Shown piece after piece: positions 33,753-44,640 of a stretch of DNA of 64,000 nt. This stretch comes from Zanthoxylum bungeanum. Taxonomy: Eukaryota > Streptophyta > Magnoliopsida > Sapindales > Rutaceae. The DNA is taken from the NCBI GenBank assembly GCA_019454045.1, contig SKCR01010140.1, positions 124,001-188,000 of the forward strand, written 5' to 3'. The position numbers were made by a program, and so were the translations under genes. Below the pieces are notes generated by a model. The model was not told the origin of the DNA. It saw only the letters and a program-made list of their open reading frames with translations, and made no database searches. Every line of letters starts with the position of its first letter. Positions within the stretch are counted from its first letter, which is position 1.

Positions 33753-35465
33753 TTTCGTGACAAAACACTACCTAGTACAAAGACTACAGTAAAAGACCCA
33801 AAAAGAAAATAGCCAACTGCCAACCAACAGACAGTGACTTATTACGATAAGACTCGATCTAATACCTAATCAAGTAGTCTTGAAATCAATGCCACCTCAG
33901 CAAATAACCTGCTTACCTGAAACATCCACAAATAAGAATATACCGTGAAAAACACAGGAATTATAAAGAATAGATAAAGCATCAATAAAACTCATGCATG
34001 TATACATAAATAGTAGATATCCTACTCCCTCTTAATCTTAATCCCCTTAAAATGGAGATATCAAATGGATATACTACAACTCCTATATACTACTCCCCCT
34101 TAATCTTACTCCCCTTAAAACGGAGATATCAAATGGATATACTACGACTCACATATACTATTATTCTCCCATATACTACTCTCCCCATTTTTGTCATGAA
34201 ATGACAAAGGGTGAAGGTACCAGGATAAACAACACATGCAAGAGTATATGCAAACATGACTTACTCCCCCTCACTAATAGCTCTACTAAATTAGCACAGA
34301 ATCATACGGGAAGTAAACACTTATCAATATGCAAAGAAAATATGTATGCAGAAACTTGAAGCATACACAGACACACAATGAGGTAAAAAAATCAACAAAA
34401 TTGACTGAAACAGCACTTCAAGCAAGTACAATGATACCCAGTCAGAATTCAGCTGTTTATGACATGAAATAATATGCATCATTTTAGATTTTGCTAAATA
34501 CTACACACATGCATATGACATAAACATCAAAACATAGCAAGTACTTGCGTGAAAAATAAGTGCACAACAAATCAAGGCTTAAGACCTTATTTTATGAGCG
34601 GGACATAGCCAAATAAATCTCATCTCTTAACAAACCAAGTCCACAAAATATGTGTTCAAACCCAGCACCACTAGGACCTGAAAATTAGCAACATTGGTTG
34701 CATGCTATGTTATTCTCCCACTAAATATCATGAGCTCATAAATAAAAATTCTTTCGAGTGAAGGGTTTTTGCTCTTATCTTTTGAATTTTGGCCCATTGG
34801 CTCTTTTGCATTTGAGACTCATGTAATTTTTTTATTATTTTTTTGTTACTATGAGATATCACAAGGTCATCTAGTCAAATGTCATACTATTTAGTGAGCA
34901 AAGTACGGTAGAGATTAGATTGCCATCCAAAAACTTATACATGCGACCAAGCCTTGACAATTATAAAAACGTGTATGTGAAGGGCAAACACAAGATATAC
35001 TAAGGGTTTTTACCACACACACTCATGCACATAGAGCATCAAGAAAAATAAAAGCATATTACACATGCATTACATACCAGGATCAAATGCCATAAGCTTT
35101 TCATGCTCTAACAAGCCAAGAAAAAAATATTTATGGTCTTTTTATTTTATAATTTTTTATTTTATTTTTTAGTTTTTAACCCAAAAAAAATATAAAGACA
35201 CAAAACGGCTTGTCAATATCCAATGGTACGTGGAGTTGTATCCCGAGTACATATCATACTATCGTCCATTCGGAATCGGCTATGAAATTTATGTCCGGGT
35301 TTCCATCATATATACCCAGGAATATATAACAAAAAAAGACACACACACCCATATTGCAGAAAAAAATAAACGTGCAAAAATGTAAAACACACGCACACAC
35401 ATGCAATGGGAAAATAAAATACAACTTCTAACAAGAGTTACACCGAAGTGCACTCACATCTTACC
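33753..35465 (-). other. Non-coding 3' part of the large copia; pol lost
   Basis: No RT, RNase H or integrase frame is found between the gag-side fragment and the PPT, so pol has been deleted. The sequence has T-rich, intron-like stretches on the minus strand, a near-duplicate pair around 34020-34150 ('gatatcaaatggatatacta'), and the 95-nt module at 35223-35317 shared with the Tat-like LTRs. A donor-like GTAAGA at about 35466-35471 follows the coding fragment. Confidence 0.6.
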
Positions 35466-36157
35466 TTTTACGATCAATGTACTCAGAAGTAGATGGGAAG
35501 TCATCCTGCTTCCTCACCCAAACTTTCTTATGAATCTCTTCCACTTGAGAATTCATAGTCAACACAGCAAGTTTCTCACTAAAAATTTACGTATGTTTAG
35601 CTAGTGCCGAAACTTGAGACACTAGATTTGAGGAATCAAATTTAGGTGACACACTCTTAGGCATTTTCTTATGTTTGTGTTGCATGAAGCACTTAGGCCT
35701 AACGTATCATGCCTTGCCACAATGATGACATACATGCACAAACCTCGTATGAGAGTGAAGTTTACCCACCACACCTCTAGATCGAGGTTGGGTCACAGGA
35801 TGAGGAACGTCATGAAGAATCACATGACTGCACTCAACATGCTTCTTGCCTAAGTCATATTTATGAGGGACATGCACAACTCTAGATGATGACGCCTTAT
35901 CGCAATTAGGATCAATACTAATCCCTAATATGCGGTCTAGTTTTTTATTCCCACTAGAAAATGCAGACAGTTGGGTTATAGCATCTTCAAGTTCAGTTTC
36001 TAAAATTTTGACTCTATCAACTAGACCTATATTCCTCTCATCGGGGTCATCTACCATCATTAGGCTTTGCTCAAACTTAGCTTGAGCTTCATTCTTTTCT
36101 AGCTCTACATCTTTCAACCTCTTAGTGATCTCTATGTTCGTCTTCTTGATAGCTACA
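35466..36157 (-). pseudogene. Copia gag-pol junction fragment with second zinc knuckle
   Basis: A coiled-coil-like stretch (KDVELEKNEAQAKFEQSL) leads to KLDRILGISID, HVPHKYDLGKKHVE and CHHCGK, then a stop and YVRPKC. The last part is a CCHC knuckle whose histidine appears as tyrosine (CAC to TAC would explain it). Next come VSQVSALAK and the QVEEIHKKVWVRK block, known from copia gag-pol linkers. The upstream end is cut by the LTR fragment at 36158. Confidence 0.75.
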
Positions 36158-36746
36158 TGATAAGTACATGAAAGTGTACTTTAAACATCGCTAATTCGGT
36201 TTGATTATCATGTATTTAATCTTAATTATAGTTTATTTTATGCTTTGTAATTAGGAAGCAATGGAACATGAAGCTTGGAGCAATTACGCATGTTTTGGGA
36301 CCTTACGGACGCATCGGAAGCACGCGGGAAGATCAGAAGCACAGAAAGTGGTAAATCAGAAAATAAGCAGTAGGCGTTGTGGCGCATACTTCTTGGCGTC
36401 GCGGCGCCTCCACAAGAACTTCCCCATACAAACTACCTGCGAGTTGGGGATCGCAGCCCCTACTTTCTGGTGCCGTGGTGCCTCGGCAGAGACCCAGAAG
36501 CTTAATTCGGACATGTTTCACGCATATATGGACTTCAGGACTTCCCTATATAAACCTAAGTTCGTCCAAAACCCTAAAGGAGGGGAGAAATAGAGAGAAA
36601 CACGTAACAAAGAGTTAGAAACACAATTTTAAGAGAGAATAACAAAGAAGATTCAAGCCAACAGGATGTCTCTCCGATCTATCTAGGCTATGTCTATCTT
36701 CTACATGGAGAACTAATCTCCTAGGCAAAACTAAAGATGAACTCTT
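36158..36746 (+). repeat. Partial gypsy LTR, relative of 1905-3232
   Basis: Starts TGATAAGTAC. It shares 'aacatgaagcttggagcaat', 'agcacgcgggaaga' and 'ttccctatataaac' with the solo LTR at 1905-3232. TATATAAA is at 36547-36554. The 3' half is missing; the sequence runs into another LTR fragment. Confidence 0.7.
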
Positions 36747-38360
36747 TGACCGGCACGTAATCACACGCGTATAACGCAAGCGCATGTATCTTTCAAGTAG
36801 TATAAAAAGTATCGATCCCACGAAGACTTAAAACCTGTTGTTATCAATCTATGAAGTTAAATGTTTACAAGTATCTAATAGATTGATTGTTTGATTGGGT
36901 GGGTGGGTGGTGACTTTAAAATTAAAACACGTAACTAAATTGCTTGAAAGTAGATTGAAGAAAATTCAAATTTATAAAATTATCCAGGGTTGTGAATCCT
37001 TCCAACATCTTTTTTAAAAAATGAAGTGGTTATTTTACGTTTTTGTAATATATTGGTTTATTAACTTGGAACACGAAATTATGTAAAAGCCTCTTCCGAT
37101 GGTCAAATACAAATACCCAGTATAACCCAATTAATTATATTCCTATGTTAACCAAGTTATCTGAATTCATTAAGATTAAGTTCCAATTATGGTTACCTCC
37201 GCCCGACAGGTATATTCATATCCTGTAAGGAAATCTATTAAAGGTTATCTATCCTCAAGGAAGATCGTGGGCTATTGAGTCTAAGGTCTTTAACCTAAAA
37301 TCTTTTTTCCAAGTTCATTTTAAGTTTACGAGTTCAATTTTATTAATGGCCAGTTAATAAAAAGCATTAGGATTAAGGCTCAATAAATAAACATTTATAT
37401 TACCCAAACTGTAATTTAACGCCTTATAAACCAGTGATATTGGATTTCATCACAACCCCAGATAACTGGCTTAGTTACGACACATATTTACGGGTAGTAG
37501 AAACTTAAATAAAAGAAAAGACATAAAGTAAATGCTGGAAATTAAATTACTGGAAAGTAAATTGCTGAAAAGTAAATTGCTGAAAAGTAAATTTTTGAAA
37601 AGTAAATTGTCGAAAGTAAATAAAGTAAAAGTAAATTGCTAAAAAGTAAATTCCTGAAAAGTAAATTGCTGAAAGTAAATAAAGTAAAAGTACAATAAAG
37701 AAAATGCTGAGGTAAAATGATTCACTTTTATTACTACTATTTTAGATATCTCCCTTAATATAATATATTAACTTTGCGTGATAATTACCAACCAACCATA
37801 AAGGCGGTATCCTGATTAAGTCAAATTAATAATTAATTACCAACCGACCAACCAGGCGGTATCCATGATTAGTCAGGTTAAAACCAATTTATAATTAATT
37901 ACCAACCGACCAATATGGCGGTATCCTCGTTAAGTCAAGTTTTAACTAGTTTATATATTAAAATTAAGGGAGATAAATCTAAATATTAGTAATAAAATTT
38001 TACATTTTACCCCAGCAAAGGGGAGTTACCTCCTCATTACTGAAAAGTAAAAACTGAAAATTAAAGAAAGAAAAGTATTGTGCGTAAAAGTAAATTGCGC
38101 GGAAAGTAAAAACTGAAAAGTAAAGAAAAGAAAGTGTGAAAGCGGAAATAATTACTGAAAGCTGTAAATAAACAAATAAGATACAATCCTCTTAGTTATT
38201 CTTAAGGAATTTCAAAGAAGAAAGTATGAATTTACAAATGAAATGGCTTGGTATTTATAGGCAAAATTTTGCCTCCATCAAATCATCCACCAAATCCATT
38301 ATTAATTGCTCCACTAATTGCTCCACCAAATCCATTATTAATAGCTCCACTAATTGCTCC
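36747..38360 (-). repeat. Partial Athila-type LTR, diverged relative of 38457-40570
   Basis: Starts TGACCGGCAC on the plus strand and follows the neighbouring LTR for 1.6 kb, including the GAAAAGTAAATT repeats (about 37535-37690) and three GGCGGTATCC blocks (37785-37930). It stops about 450 bp short of the end. It is more diverged than the two LTRs of the adjoining element are from each other, so it is an older insertion. Confidence 0.75.
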
Positions 38361-38456
38361 TTAAAGGGAGGCTGCCATGGCTCTCTTATCTTTAGCCTTA
38401 AGGTATATGGGGCACTCAGATCGAATATGCCCATAACCTTCACACTCATGACATAG
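38361..38456 (-). pseudogene. Copia gag zinc-knuckle fragment
   Basis: On the minus strand the frame reads CHECEGYGHIRSEC (CX2CX4HX4C), then PIYLKAKDKRAMAA, a classic copia gag nucleic-acid-binding knuckle. It is the continuation of the gag at 48486-49286; the 10-kb Athila-like element sits between the two, one codon before the first cysteine. Confidence 0.85.
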
Positions 38457-40570
38457 TGACCGGCGTAAACACACACGTATAACGCAAGCGCACGTATCGT
38501 TCAAGTAGTATAAAAATATCGATCCCACGAGGACTAAATATCTAATCTATTAATTTTTATGAGTCAAATGATTACTAGTATCTAACAGGTTGTTTGATTG
38601 ATTTGAAATGGTGACGATTCTAAATTTAAAAACAAGTAAATAAATTGTTCGAAAGTAGTTTTAAGAAAATTCAATATTAAAAACTATTTAGGGTTGTGAT
38701 TTCTTCCAATATCATTTTAAAGATGAAGTGGTTATTTTATGTTTGTGTAATAAATCGGTTTACTAACCTGGAACACTAAATTATGCAAAAGCCTCTGTCG
38801 ATGGTCAGACGCAAATACCCAGTTTAACCCAATTGAACCATATGTCTATGTCAACCAAATTATCTGGATTCATTAAGTTTAAGTTCCAATTATGGCTACC
38901 CCCGCCCGACATGTATATGTCTATCCTGTAAGGAAATCTATTAAAGGGTTATAATCCCTCAAGGAAGATCGTGGGCTATTAAGTCTAAGGCTGAAACCTA
39001 AAATCCCTATGTCTAGTTCATTTTAGATTTACCACATCAATCTTATTGGTGATTAGACAACAAGAAGCATTAAGCTTAAGACTTAATAAGTAAACCTTTA
39101 AATTACCCAAACTATAATTTAACCCTTTATAAACCAGTGTTATTGGATTTCATCACAACCCCAGATAATTGGCTTAGTTACGACACAATTACGGGTAGTA
39201 AAAAAAACTTAAATAAAATAAAAGACATAAAGTAAAATACTGAAAATTAAATGCTGAAAAGTAAAAGCTGAAAGTAAATGCTGAAGTTAAATTTAAACTG
39301 AAAATTATATGCTGAAAAGTAAATGCTGAAAGTAAATTGCTAAAAAGTAAATTGCTGAAAAGTAAATTGCTGAAAAGTAAATAAAGTAAAATTACAATAA
39401 AGAAAATGCTGAGGTAAAAAGATCCACTTTTATTACTTCTATTTTAGATATCTCCCTTAATATAATATATTAACTTTGCATGATAATTACCAACCAGCCA
39501 TATAGGCGGTATCCAGATTAAGTCAAATTAATAATTAATTACCAACCGACCAATCAGGCGGTATCCAGTTTAGTCAGGTTAAAACCAATTTAAATAATTA
39601 CCAACCGACCAATATGGCGGTATCCTCGTTAAGTCATGTTTTAACTAGTTTATATATTATAATTAAGGGAGATTAATCTAAATATTAGTAATAAAAGTTT
39701 TACCTTTTACCCCAACAAAGGGGAGTTACCTCCTCATTACTGAAAAGTAAAACTGAAAATTAAATAAAGAAAAGTATTGTGCGTAAAAGTAAATTGCGGA
39801 AAGTAAAAACTGAAAAGTAAAGAAAAGAAAGTGCGAAAATGAAAATTAATTACTGAAAGCTGTAAATAAACAAACAAGATACAATCTTCTTAGTATTCTT
39901 AAGGAATTCCTTAGAAGAAAGTATGAATTTACAAATGAAATGGCTTGGTATTTATAGGCAAAATTTTGCCTCCATCAAATCATCCACCAAATCAATTATT
40001 AATTGCTCCACTATTGCTCCACTATTGCTCCACAAATCCATTATTAATTGCTCCACTAATCTCTTATCATGTTTGGTGATGATTTGATAATTTTTTTATT
40101 TAATTTATTTTTTGCTTTGAAAATGATTGAAAGTGACTTTAATAATTACACACTACACACTTCTGGATGGTTCATCAATTTCGGGCATGAAATCTTCAGA
40201 ATTCAAAATTATTTTGTCTTTCAAAGTTGTAGATCTTTGAGTCTTCTTTAATCTGGAACTTGAATCAGCTCAATCTGATAGCTGAGTAAAACGTTATGCC
40301 CAAAATACGAAAGATGCGCAAAATTGGAATTTCCAAAACTGCACTTCGTCAAAACGCCCTTTCAAGTTTCCAATCTCCAAAATTAAAATATCAAGTCCAA
40401 TAATTGCCCTTATTTGACCCATATTTCATCCTAAATGATTTCATTGAGACCCAATATTATTTTATCTGTAAAATAAACTAAAACACATCAAAACGTTCAT
40501 CAAACCCGAGAAACTAAACAAAATATTAAGTTAAAGGGGCGGTAAATATTGATATATTTTCCGCTCATCA
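38457..40570 (-). repeat. 3' LTR of Athila-like element
   Basis: Near-identical to 46374-48485. Contains degenerate 13-15-bp GAAAAGTAAATTGCT repeats (about 39235-39400) and three 53-59-bp units with GACCAAT and GGCGGTATCC (starts near 39488, 39541 and 39600). A minus-strand TATAAATA (about 39950, in 'gcctataaataccaag') is followed by a leader. Confidence 0.92.
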
Positions 40571-40586
40571 CACCCCCAAACCTAAC
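40571..40586 (-). other. Polypurine tract of Athila-like element
   Basis: Minus strand AGGTTTGGGGGTG abuts the LTR start TGATGAGCGG. Confidence 0.85.
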
Positions 40587-41887
40587 ATTTTGCTAGTCCT
40601 CGAGCAAAACAACAAAATAAAAAAAATAAAATTAAACTAAGCCACTTTCGTAGGGATCACGGTTGCATTTAGCATATGCACAAGCCTTTAAACCCCTAGG
40701 TGTCCCTAGTGGACGAGTTGTAGTCTCGTGAGGGCTTACAGCAACGATACCCACAAACTTTTACAAAAGTAAAAAGATAATAAAACTAATGCACACAAAA
40801 GTAAAAAGACAAGAGAAAATAGAATAAAGAAGTTAGTGACTAATCAGGTAAAACTTCTACTCCAAGTCAATAGTTGTTTTGTTTCATTCTAAATTACAGA
40901 ATAAGTAAATTCTCCGATTATTTTTACCATTCTTCATATACACAGCCAACAAAATATTAAACAACTCATTTTTGCCCACAACAGTCATAAGTGCAGTTGA
41001 TAAGAGAGTAATATTTTTGTCCTAAAGTTCTATCAGATTAACACCTTTTGGTAGCAATGGAATAATTTTTCTCATTTTTCTGATTTTTTCTTTGATTTTT
41101 TTTTATTTTTTATTTATATACAATATCTTCCATCTATGTAGCGAGTGTTGGGTCGGTGGCTCCCAAACCAGTTGGCTTTAGGGCACCAGGTGTTAAGACA
41201 CCCCTACGGACTTAATTACTCAGACTTCAGATATATATATTTTTACAGCATCTTTGATCCATGTAGCGAGCTTTGGGCCAATGACTCCCAAACCAGTTGG
41301 TTTTAGGGCACTAGGTGTTAAAACACCCTACAGACTTAATAACTCGGATCTCAGATTTTTTTTTTTTTACTCCATTACTTTTTGAGATGCTTCCTCCAAT
41401 TAAACTAGAGCACTGAATATTACAAACTTTTCAATTTTAGCTCATGTCCGTATGTTACCATGTATGTTGATAATATCTGTCAACTGAGCATATGAAGATC
41501 CCTTTTAGTCAATTTTATGGAGAATTTACAAATTAAATAATTCAAAAGGAAATAAACAAAAATTAACTTGTTTCGAATTAGGTTTGAGATACGTCTCAGG
41601 AGTGTGGAAAATCCTTACTCAGCTATCTTTTACCAATTTCACCTTTTTAGTCAAAATAAAAAAATACAAAACACAAAATATTTTTTGTAATTTTTGAAAA
41701 TTTTTCAATTTTTTTTTATTTTTCGAAAAATTTTGAACTAAAAATAAAACAACACACAACTAAAAAAACAAGGTACTAATCAACTAATTCTCCCCCCAAA
41801 CCTAAATGAGACATTGTCCCCAATGTCTTAAACAGTAGTAGAAGAGTTTAGAAGATAATACCTGATTAGCTGAAATTCTACAGGAGA
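40587..41887 (-). other. 3' non-coding region of Athila-like element
   Basis: No gene. It contains a duplicated segment of about 118 bp (about 41130-41250 and 41250-41360, sharing 'gtagcgag', 'actcccaaaccagttgg' and 'ggtgttaaaacaccc') and T-rich tracts. On the minus strand a second purine-rich AGGTTTGGGGGGAG (about 41792-41805) resembles the PPT and could be an internal duplicate. Confidence 0.6.
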
Positions 41888-42535
41888 TTAAAGGTTAAGA
41901 TCCAGATTAACACGACGCCTCTTACCACGATCATCCTCGGACCAATTTATCTTTGAAAGGACAGGGTCAATTTGTGGTTCATAGGCTAAGATTTGGTCTA
42001 TTAGATCCGGAGTAGTTCTGGCAGTAAAGAGGAGTTCTTTTAAAGGTTTTGATATGAACCCATTTCTCCGGGCATCATCAAGAAACACACAAAGAAAATC
42101 ATAAAATCCATCAAGTTAAACAGCCCAATTGGTTTCTGGTGTATGTCAGGTTCGCCCAAGATAGTATAAAAAATTTCCTCCAATGTGCCCAAGCCACCTG
42201 GCAAAGCAAAAAAACATTAGTACGGTTAATCATTTCTACCAGTCGTTCAGACATACCTGGCACCATCAGTTCCTCTCCGTTTGATGATCCAATAAGATTT
42301 GCCTCTGCCAAGGGTTTTGGGATGATTCCTAAAACGTTACTACCTCCTTCTGTACGGCTTTTGAAACGATCCCCATAAGTCCAAGATTGCCTCCGCCATA
42401 TATTAAGTGCATATTCCTTGCAGCTAAGACTCGACCCAATTCATGTGCTGCTTCTATGTATTGTGGTTTAGTACCAACACTACTACCGCAAAACACACAA
42501 ATATTTTCAACTCGTCTTCTTGAAGTGGCTTCCAT
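41888..42535 (-). pseudogene. LOG-family (cytokinin-activating phosphoribohydrolase-like) gene carried by retrotransposon
   Basis: LOG enzymes release active cytokinin bases from riboside 5'-monophosphates. From an ATG at 42535 the frame gives [20 protein letters not shown] and [11 protein letters not shown], both LOG signatures. After a shift near 42342 it reads [17 protein letters not shown], then MVPGMSERLVEM, where R fits the conserved arginine of the M-x2-R motif. After a second shift near 42205 comes the hallmark PGGxGTxxE (42175-42201). A third shift near 42120 leads to [10 protein letters not shown] and a basic tail ending NLDLNL at 41888. Total length, about 215 codons, is normal for LOG proteins. 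No introns are present, unlike typical plant LOG genes, which suggests capture through RNA. At least three single-base frameshifts make this copy non-functional, though other genomic copies may be intact. Confidence 0.85.
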
Positions 42536-42603
42536 GTTTTTATGTATTTCTTTCTCAATCAGGATGCCTTCAAAAGTGCATTGACGAGCTGAATTTATAG
42601 TAC

Positions 42604-42626
42604 CTGAAAAAGGTGAGTAAAAATAG
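42604..42626 (-). promoter_or_regulatory. 3' splice-acceptor-like site before LOG ORF
   Basis: Minus strand TATTTTTACTCACCTTTTTCAG then GT, about 70 bases before the LOG start codon. A pyrimidine tract followed by CAG is a good plant acceptor. Confidence 0.4.
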
Positions 42627-42798
42627 CACAAGTATCTTCCAAAGGACGATTAGTAACAAAATAGTAAAATAGATCGTGATATGGTCAAAAAGGTCTGGAT
42701 CCTGTCGGAGAAAATAAAAGAAAACAACAAAACAAATCAAATTATTAGGAAAAGACAAAGAGATATAATATGTACAAGAATTAGAGCTTGATTAACGT

Positions 42799-43346
42799 CT
42801 ATGCGTCAAGGACAAGTTTCCCATCCAATTTTCTTATAAATTGGCAAACAGGGTCTTTTTGAGTCAGATTCCCAAGACTTAACTGTTGTCTTTCTTTTTG
42901 AAATTGTGTATGTAATCTGCGAAAGGCTATGTGAACATATCCACTGGGATGCGTCTCAAGAGTCGAAGATATATCATCTAAAGACTCCTTACTCAAGCCA
43001 TCCCTAATGAATTTAATTTTGTCTTCGCGATTATTAGACACCATTCCAAAGAATGACAACGAGTATTGCAATTCCAACGTGCACATTTGTAACAAACACC
43101 CATTTGCTTAGCTCTTCGTTTCTTTGCATAAGTGCTTCTTCCAAAACCAGGCAGATGTGAAATAAAATAGTCTGAAGACTCACCTGCCAATCGGACTCGT
43201 GCTTCAATTACCCAATGAATGTCATTGGGAACACCATGGATCATCAGTAACCTCATCCGTTCCAAGCAAGCTTTGTAAACTTTCATTAGAGATTTTTTAG
43301 GGAGAGAAGGAAATTGCTTGTGAAGATTTGCGAGAGCTTCTTCCAT
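42799..43346 (-). pseudogene. Unrecognised ORF with C-x2-C-x4-C-x3-C motif
   Basis: From ATG 43346 the frame reads MEEALANLHKQFPSLPKK, then KACLERMRLLMIHGVPND and a basic AKKRRAKQMG stretch followed by CYKCARWNCNTRC, a possible four-cysteine zinc site. A frame change near 43040 is needed to continue into KFIRDGLSKESLDD, YVHIAFRRLHTQFQKERQ and FIRKLDGKL, ending at 42799. About 180 codons. I do not recognise the family. It is not gag, pol or an obvious membrane protein: no long hydrophobic segment is seen. Its place between integrase tail and LOG ORF suggests cargo or a derived accessory ORF. Confidence 0.6.
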
Positions 43347-43361
43347 CTTGAAATGTCTTAA

Positions 43362-43385
43362 CCTGCAAAAAACTAAACACACAAA
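43362..43385 (-). promoter_or_regulatory. 3' splice-acceptor-like site before the cysteine-motif ORF
   Basis: Minus strand GTGTTTAGTTTTTTGCAG then GT, 17 bases before the ATG at 43346. Together with the site before the LOG ORF it suggests spliced subgenomic messages. Confidence 0.45.
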
Positions 43386-43485
43386 ATTAAATCACACCAA
43401 ATCACAATATATACAAAAATTACATGGGTTGCCTCCCTGCTAGCGCTAAGTTTAAAGTCGTCAGCCAGACTTGACTTCTCGAACG

Positions 43486-43877
43486 TTAAGCTGGATCTGA
43501 AAGTGTAACACTTTCTTTTTGTCGCTCAAATGATTCTCCCCAGTAGTGCTTGACACGCTTGTTTTTAACCTTGAAAGTTTTGTTAGCGTCAGGATCATGT
43601 ATCTCAATGGCTCTATTTGGTAAAACTTTAGTGATCACAAATGGACCTAACCACCGTGATTTTGGCTTCCATGGGAAGAATTTCACCCCTGATTTGTTTA
43701 ACAGTACCTTCTGCCCTGGTTCCAGTTGTATGCGTACTAACTTCTCATCATGTCTTTTCTTGCCCTTTTCTTTGTACAATTTGGCATCTTCAAAAGGCTG
43801 ATTGTGAAATTCCTCCAATTCGTTGAGCTGGTGGAACTTTTTCTCTTCTATTGCTTGTAGAGCAAGAATTGGCTCTT
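43486..43877 (-). pseudogene. Integrase C-terminal tail of Athila-like element
   Basis: The frame reads KEKGKKRHDEKLVR, then LEPGQKVLLNKSGVKFFPWK and SRWLGPFVI, the GPF/Y-type module of gypsy integrases, then VKHYWGESF and a stop. Upstream residues QLNELEEF continue in the same frame to about 43873. There the protease frame ends, without RT, RNase H or the D,D,E core. So an internal deletion joins the protease tail to the integrase tail. After the stop the phrase GGGAGGCAACCCATG, usual downstream of Athila integrase, is present. Confidence 0.85.
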
Positions 43878-44640
43878 TCAGTGCAAAAGATGATAATCTT
43901 TAGGCTCCACAGGTAATTGACATGTTTTAAGTTTGTCAGTAGAACTTTGTCTTTCATCAGAGTTCTGAATGGTACTGTGTATCACATCGAGTTTGAAACA
44001 TTCCTCATTCTTTTCATCATCTGGGAAATTCATGGCCTTGAAAACATTGAATGTTACTTCTTGGTCATGTACCCTCATGGTTAGTTCTCCTTTTTGTACA
44101 TCAATAATGGTTCGACCTGTAGCCAAGAACGGTCTCCCAAGGATGATTGGCACGTCTGCGTCTTCCTTCATATCAAGGACAATAAAATCTGCTGGGAAAA
44201 TGAATTTGTCAACCTTGACCAGCACATCCTCAACTACGCCTCTTGGAAATACGAGCGTTCTATCAGCAAGTTGCAGTGAGACTGAAGTTGGCATTGTTTC
44301 TCCAATCTGTAATTTCCTGAAAATAGAAAAAGGCATCAAGTTAACACTAGCACCTAAATCACATAAAGCCTTACCAAAGTTATGTTCTCCTATGATGCAA
44401 GGAACAGTGAAACTGCCAGGATCTTTCAACTTCGGGGGAAGTTTCCTCTGAATGATAGCACTGCATTCTTCTGATAATGCTACTGTCTCGTAATCTCCCA
44501 ATCTCTGCTTTCGTGAAAGAATATCTTTCATGAATTTGGCATAGGTGGGCATTTGTTCCAACGCTTCTGCAAATGGAATGTTGATATGCAGCTTTTTGAA
44601 GATTTCCAGGAACCGAGAAAACTGCTTGTCCAATTTGTTC
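43878..44640 (-). pseudogene. Athila-like protease region
   Basis: An open frame of 251 codons. FLEIFKKLHINIPFAEALEQ and YAKFMKDILSRK are the gag-protease linker typical of Athila. LCDLGASVNLMP (about 44370-44335) is the aspartic-protease site in the Athila form, with D-L-G instead of D-T/S-G. IILGRPFLATGRTIID follows, containing the hydrophobic-hydrophobic-G block. Retroviral-type proteases process the Gag-Pol polyprotein. The reading frame upstream is shifted near 44640. Confidence 0.85.

Noticed and set aside
36261..36618. Plus-strand ORFs of 79 and 110 codons
   Set aside because: They fall in the GC-richer U3 part of a partial gypsy LTR and are not kept in the related LTR at 1905-3232.
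41888..42535. Intact host LOG gene
   Set aside because: At least three frameshifts, no introns, and position between an integrase tail and PPT inside one LTR pair show cargo that is now a pseudogene.
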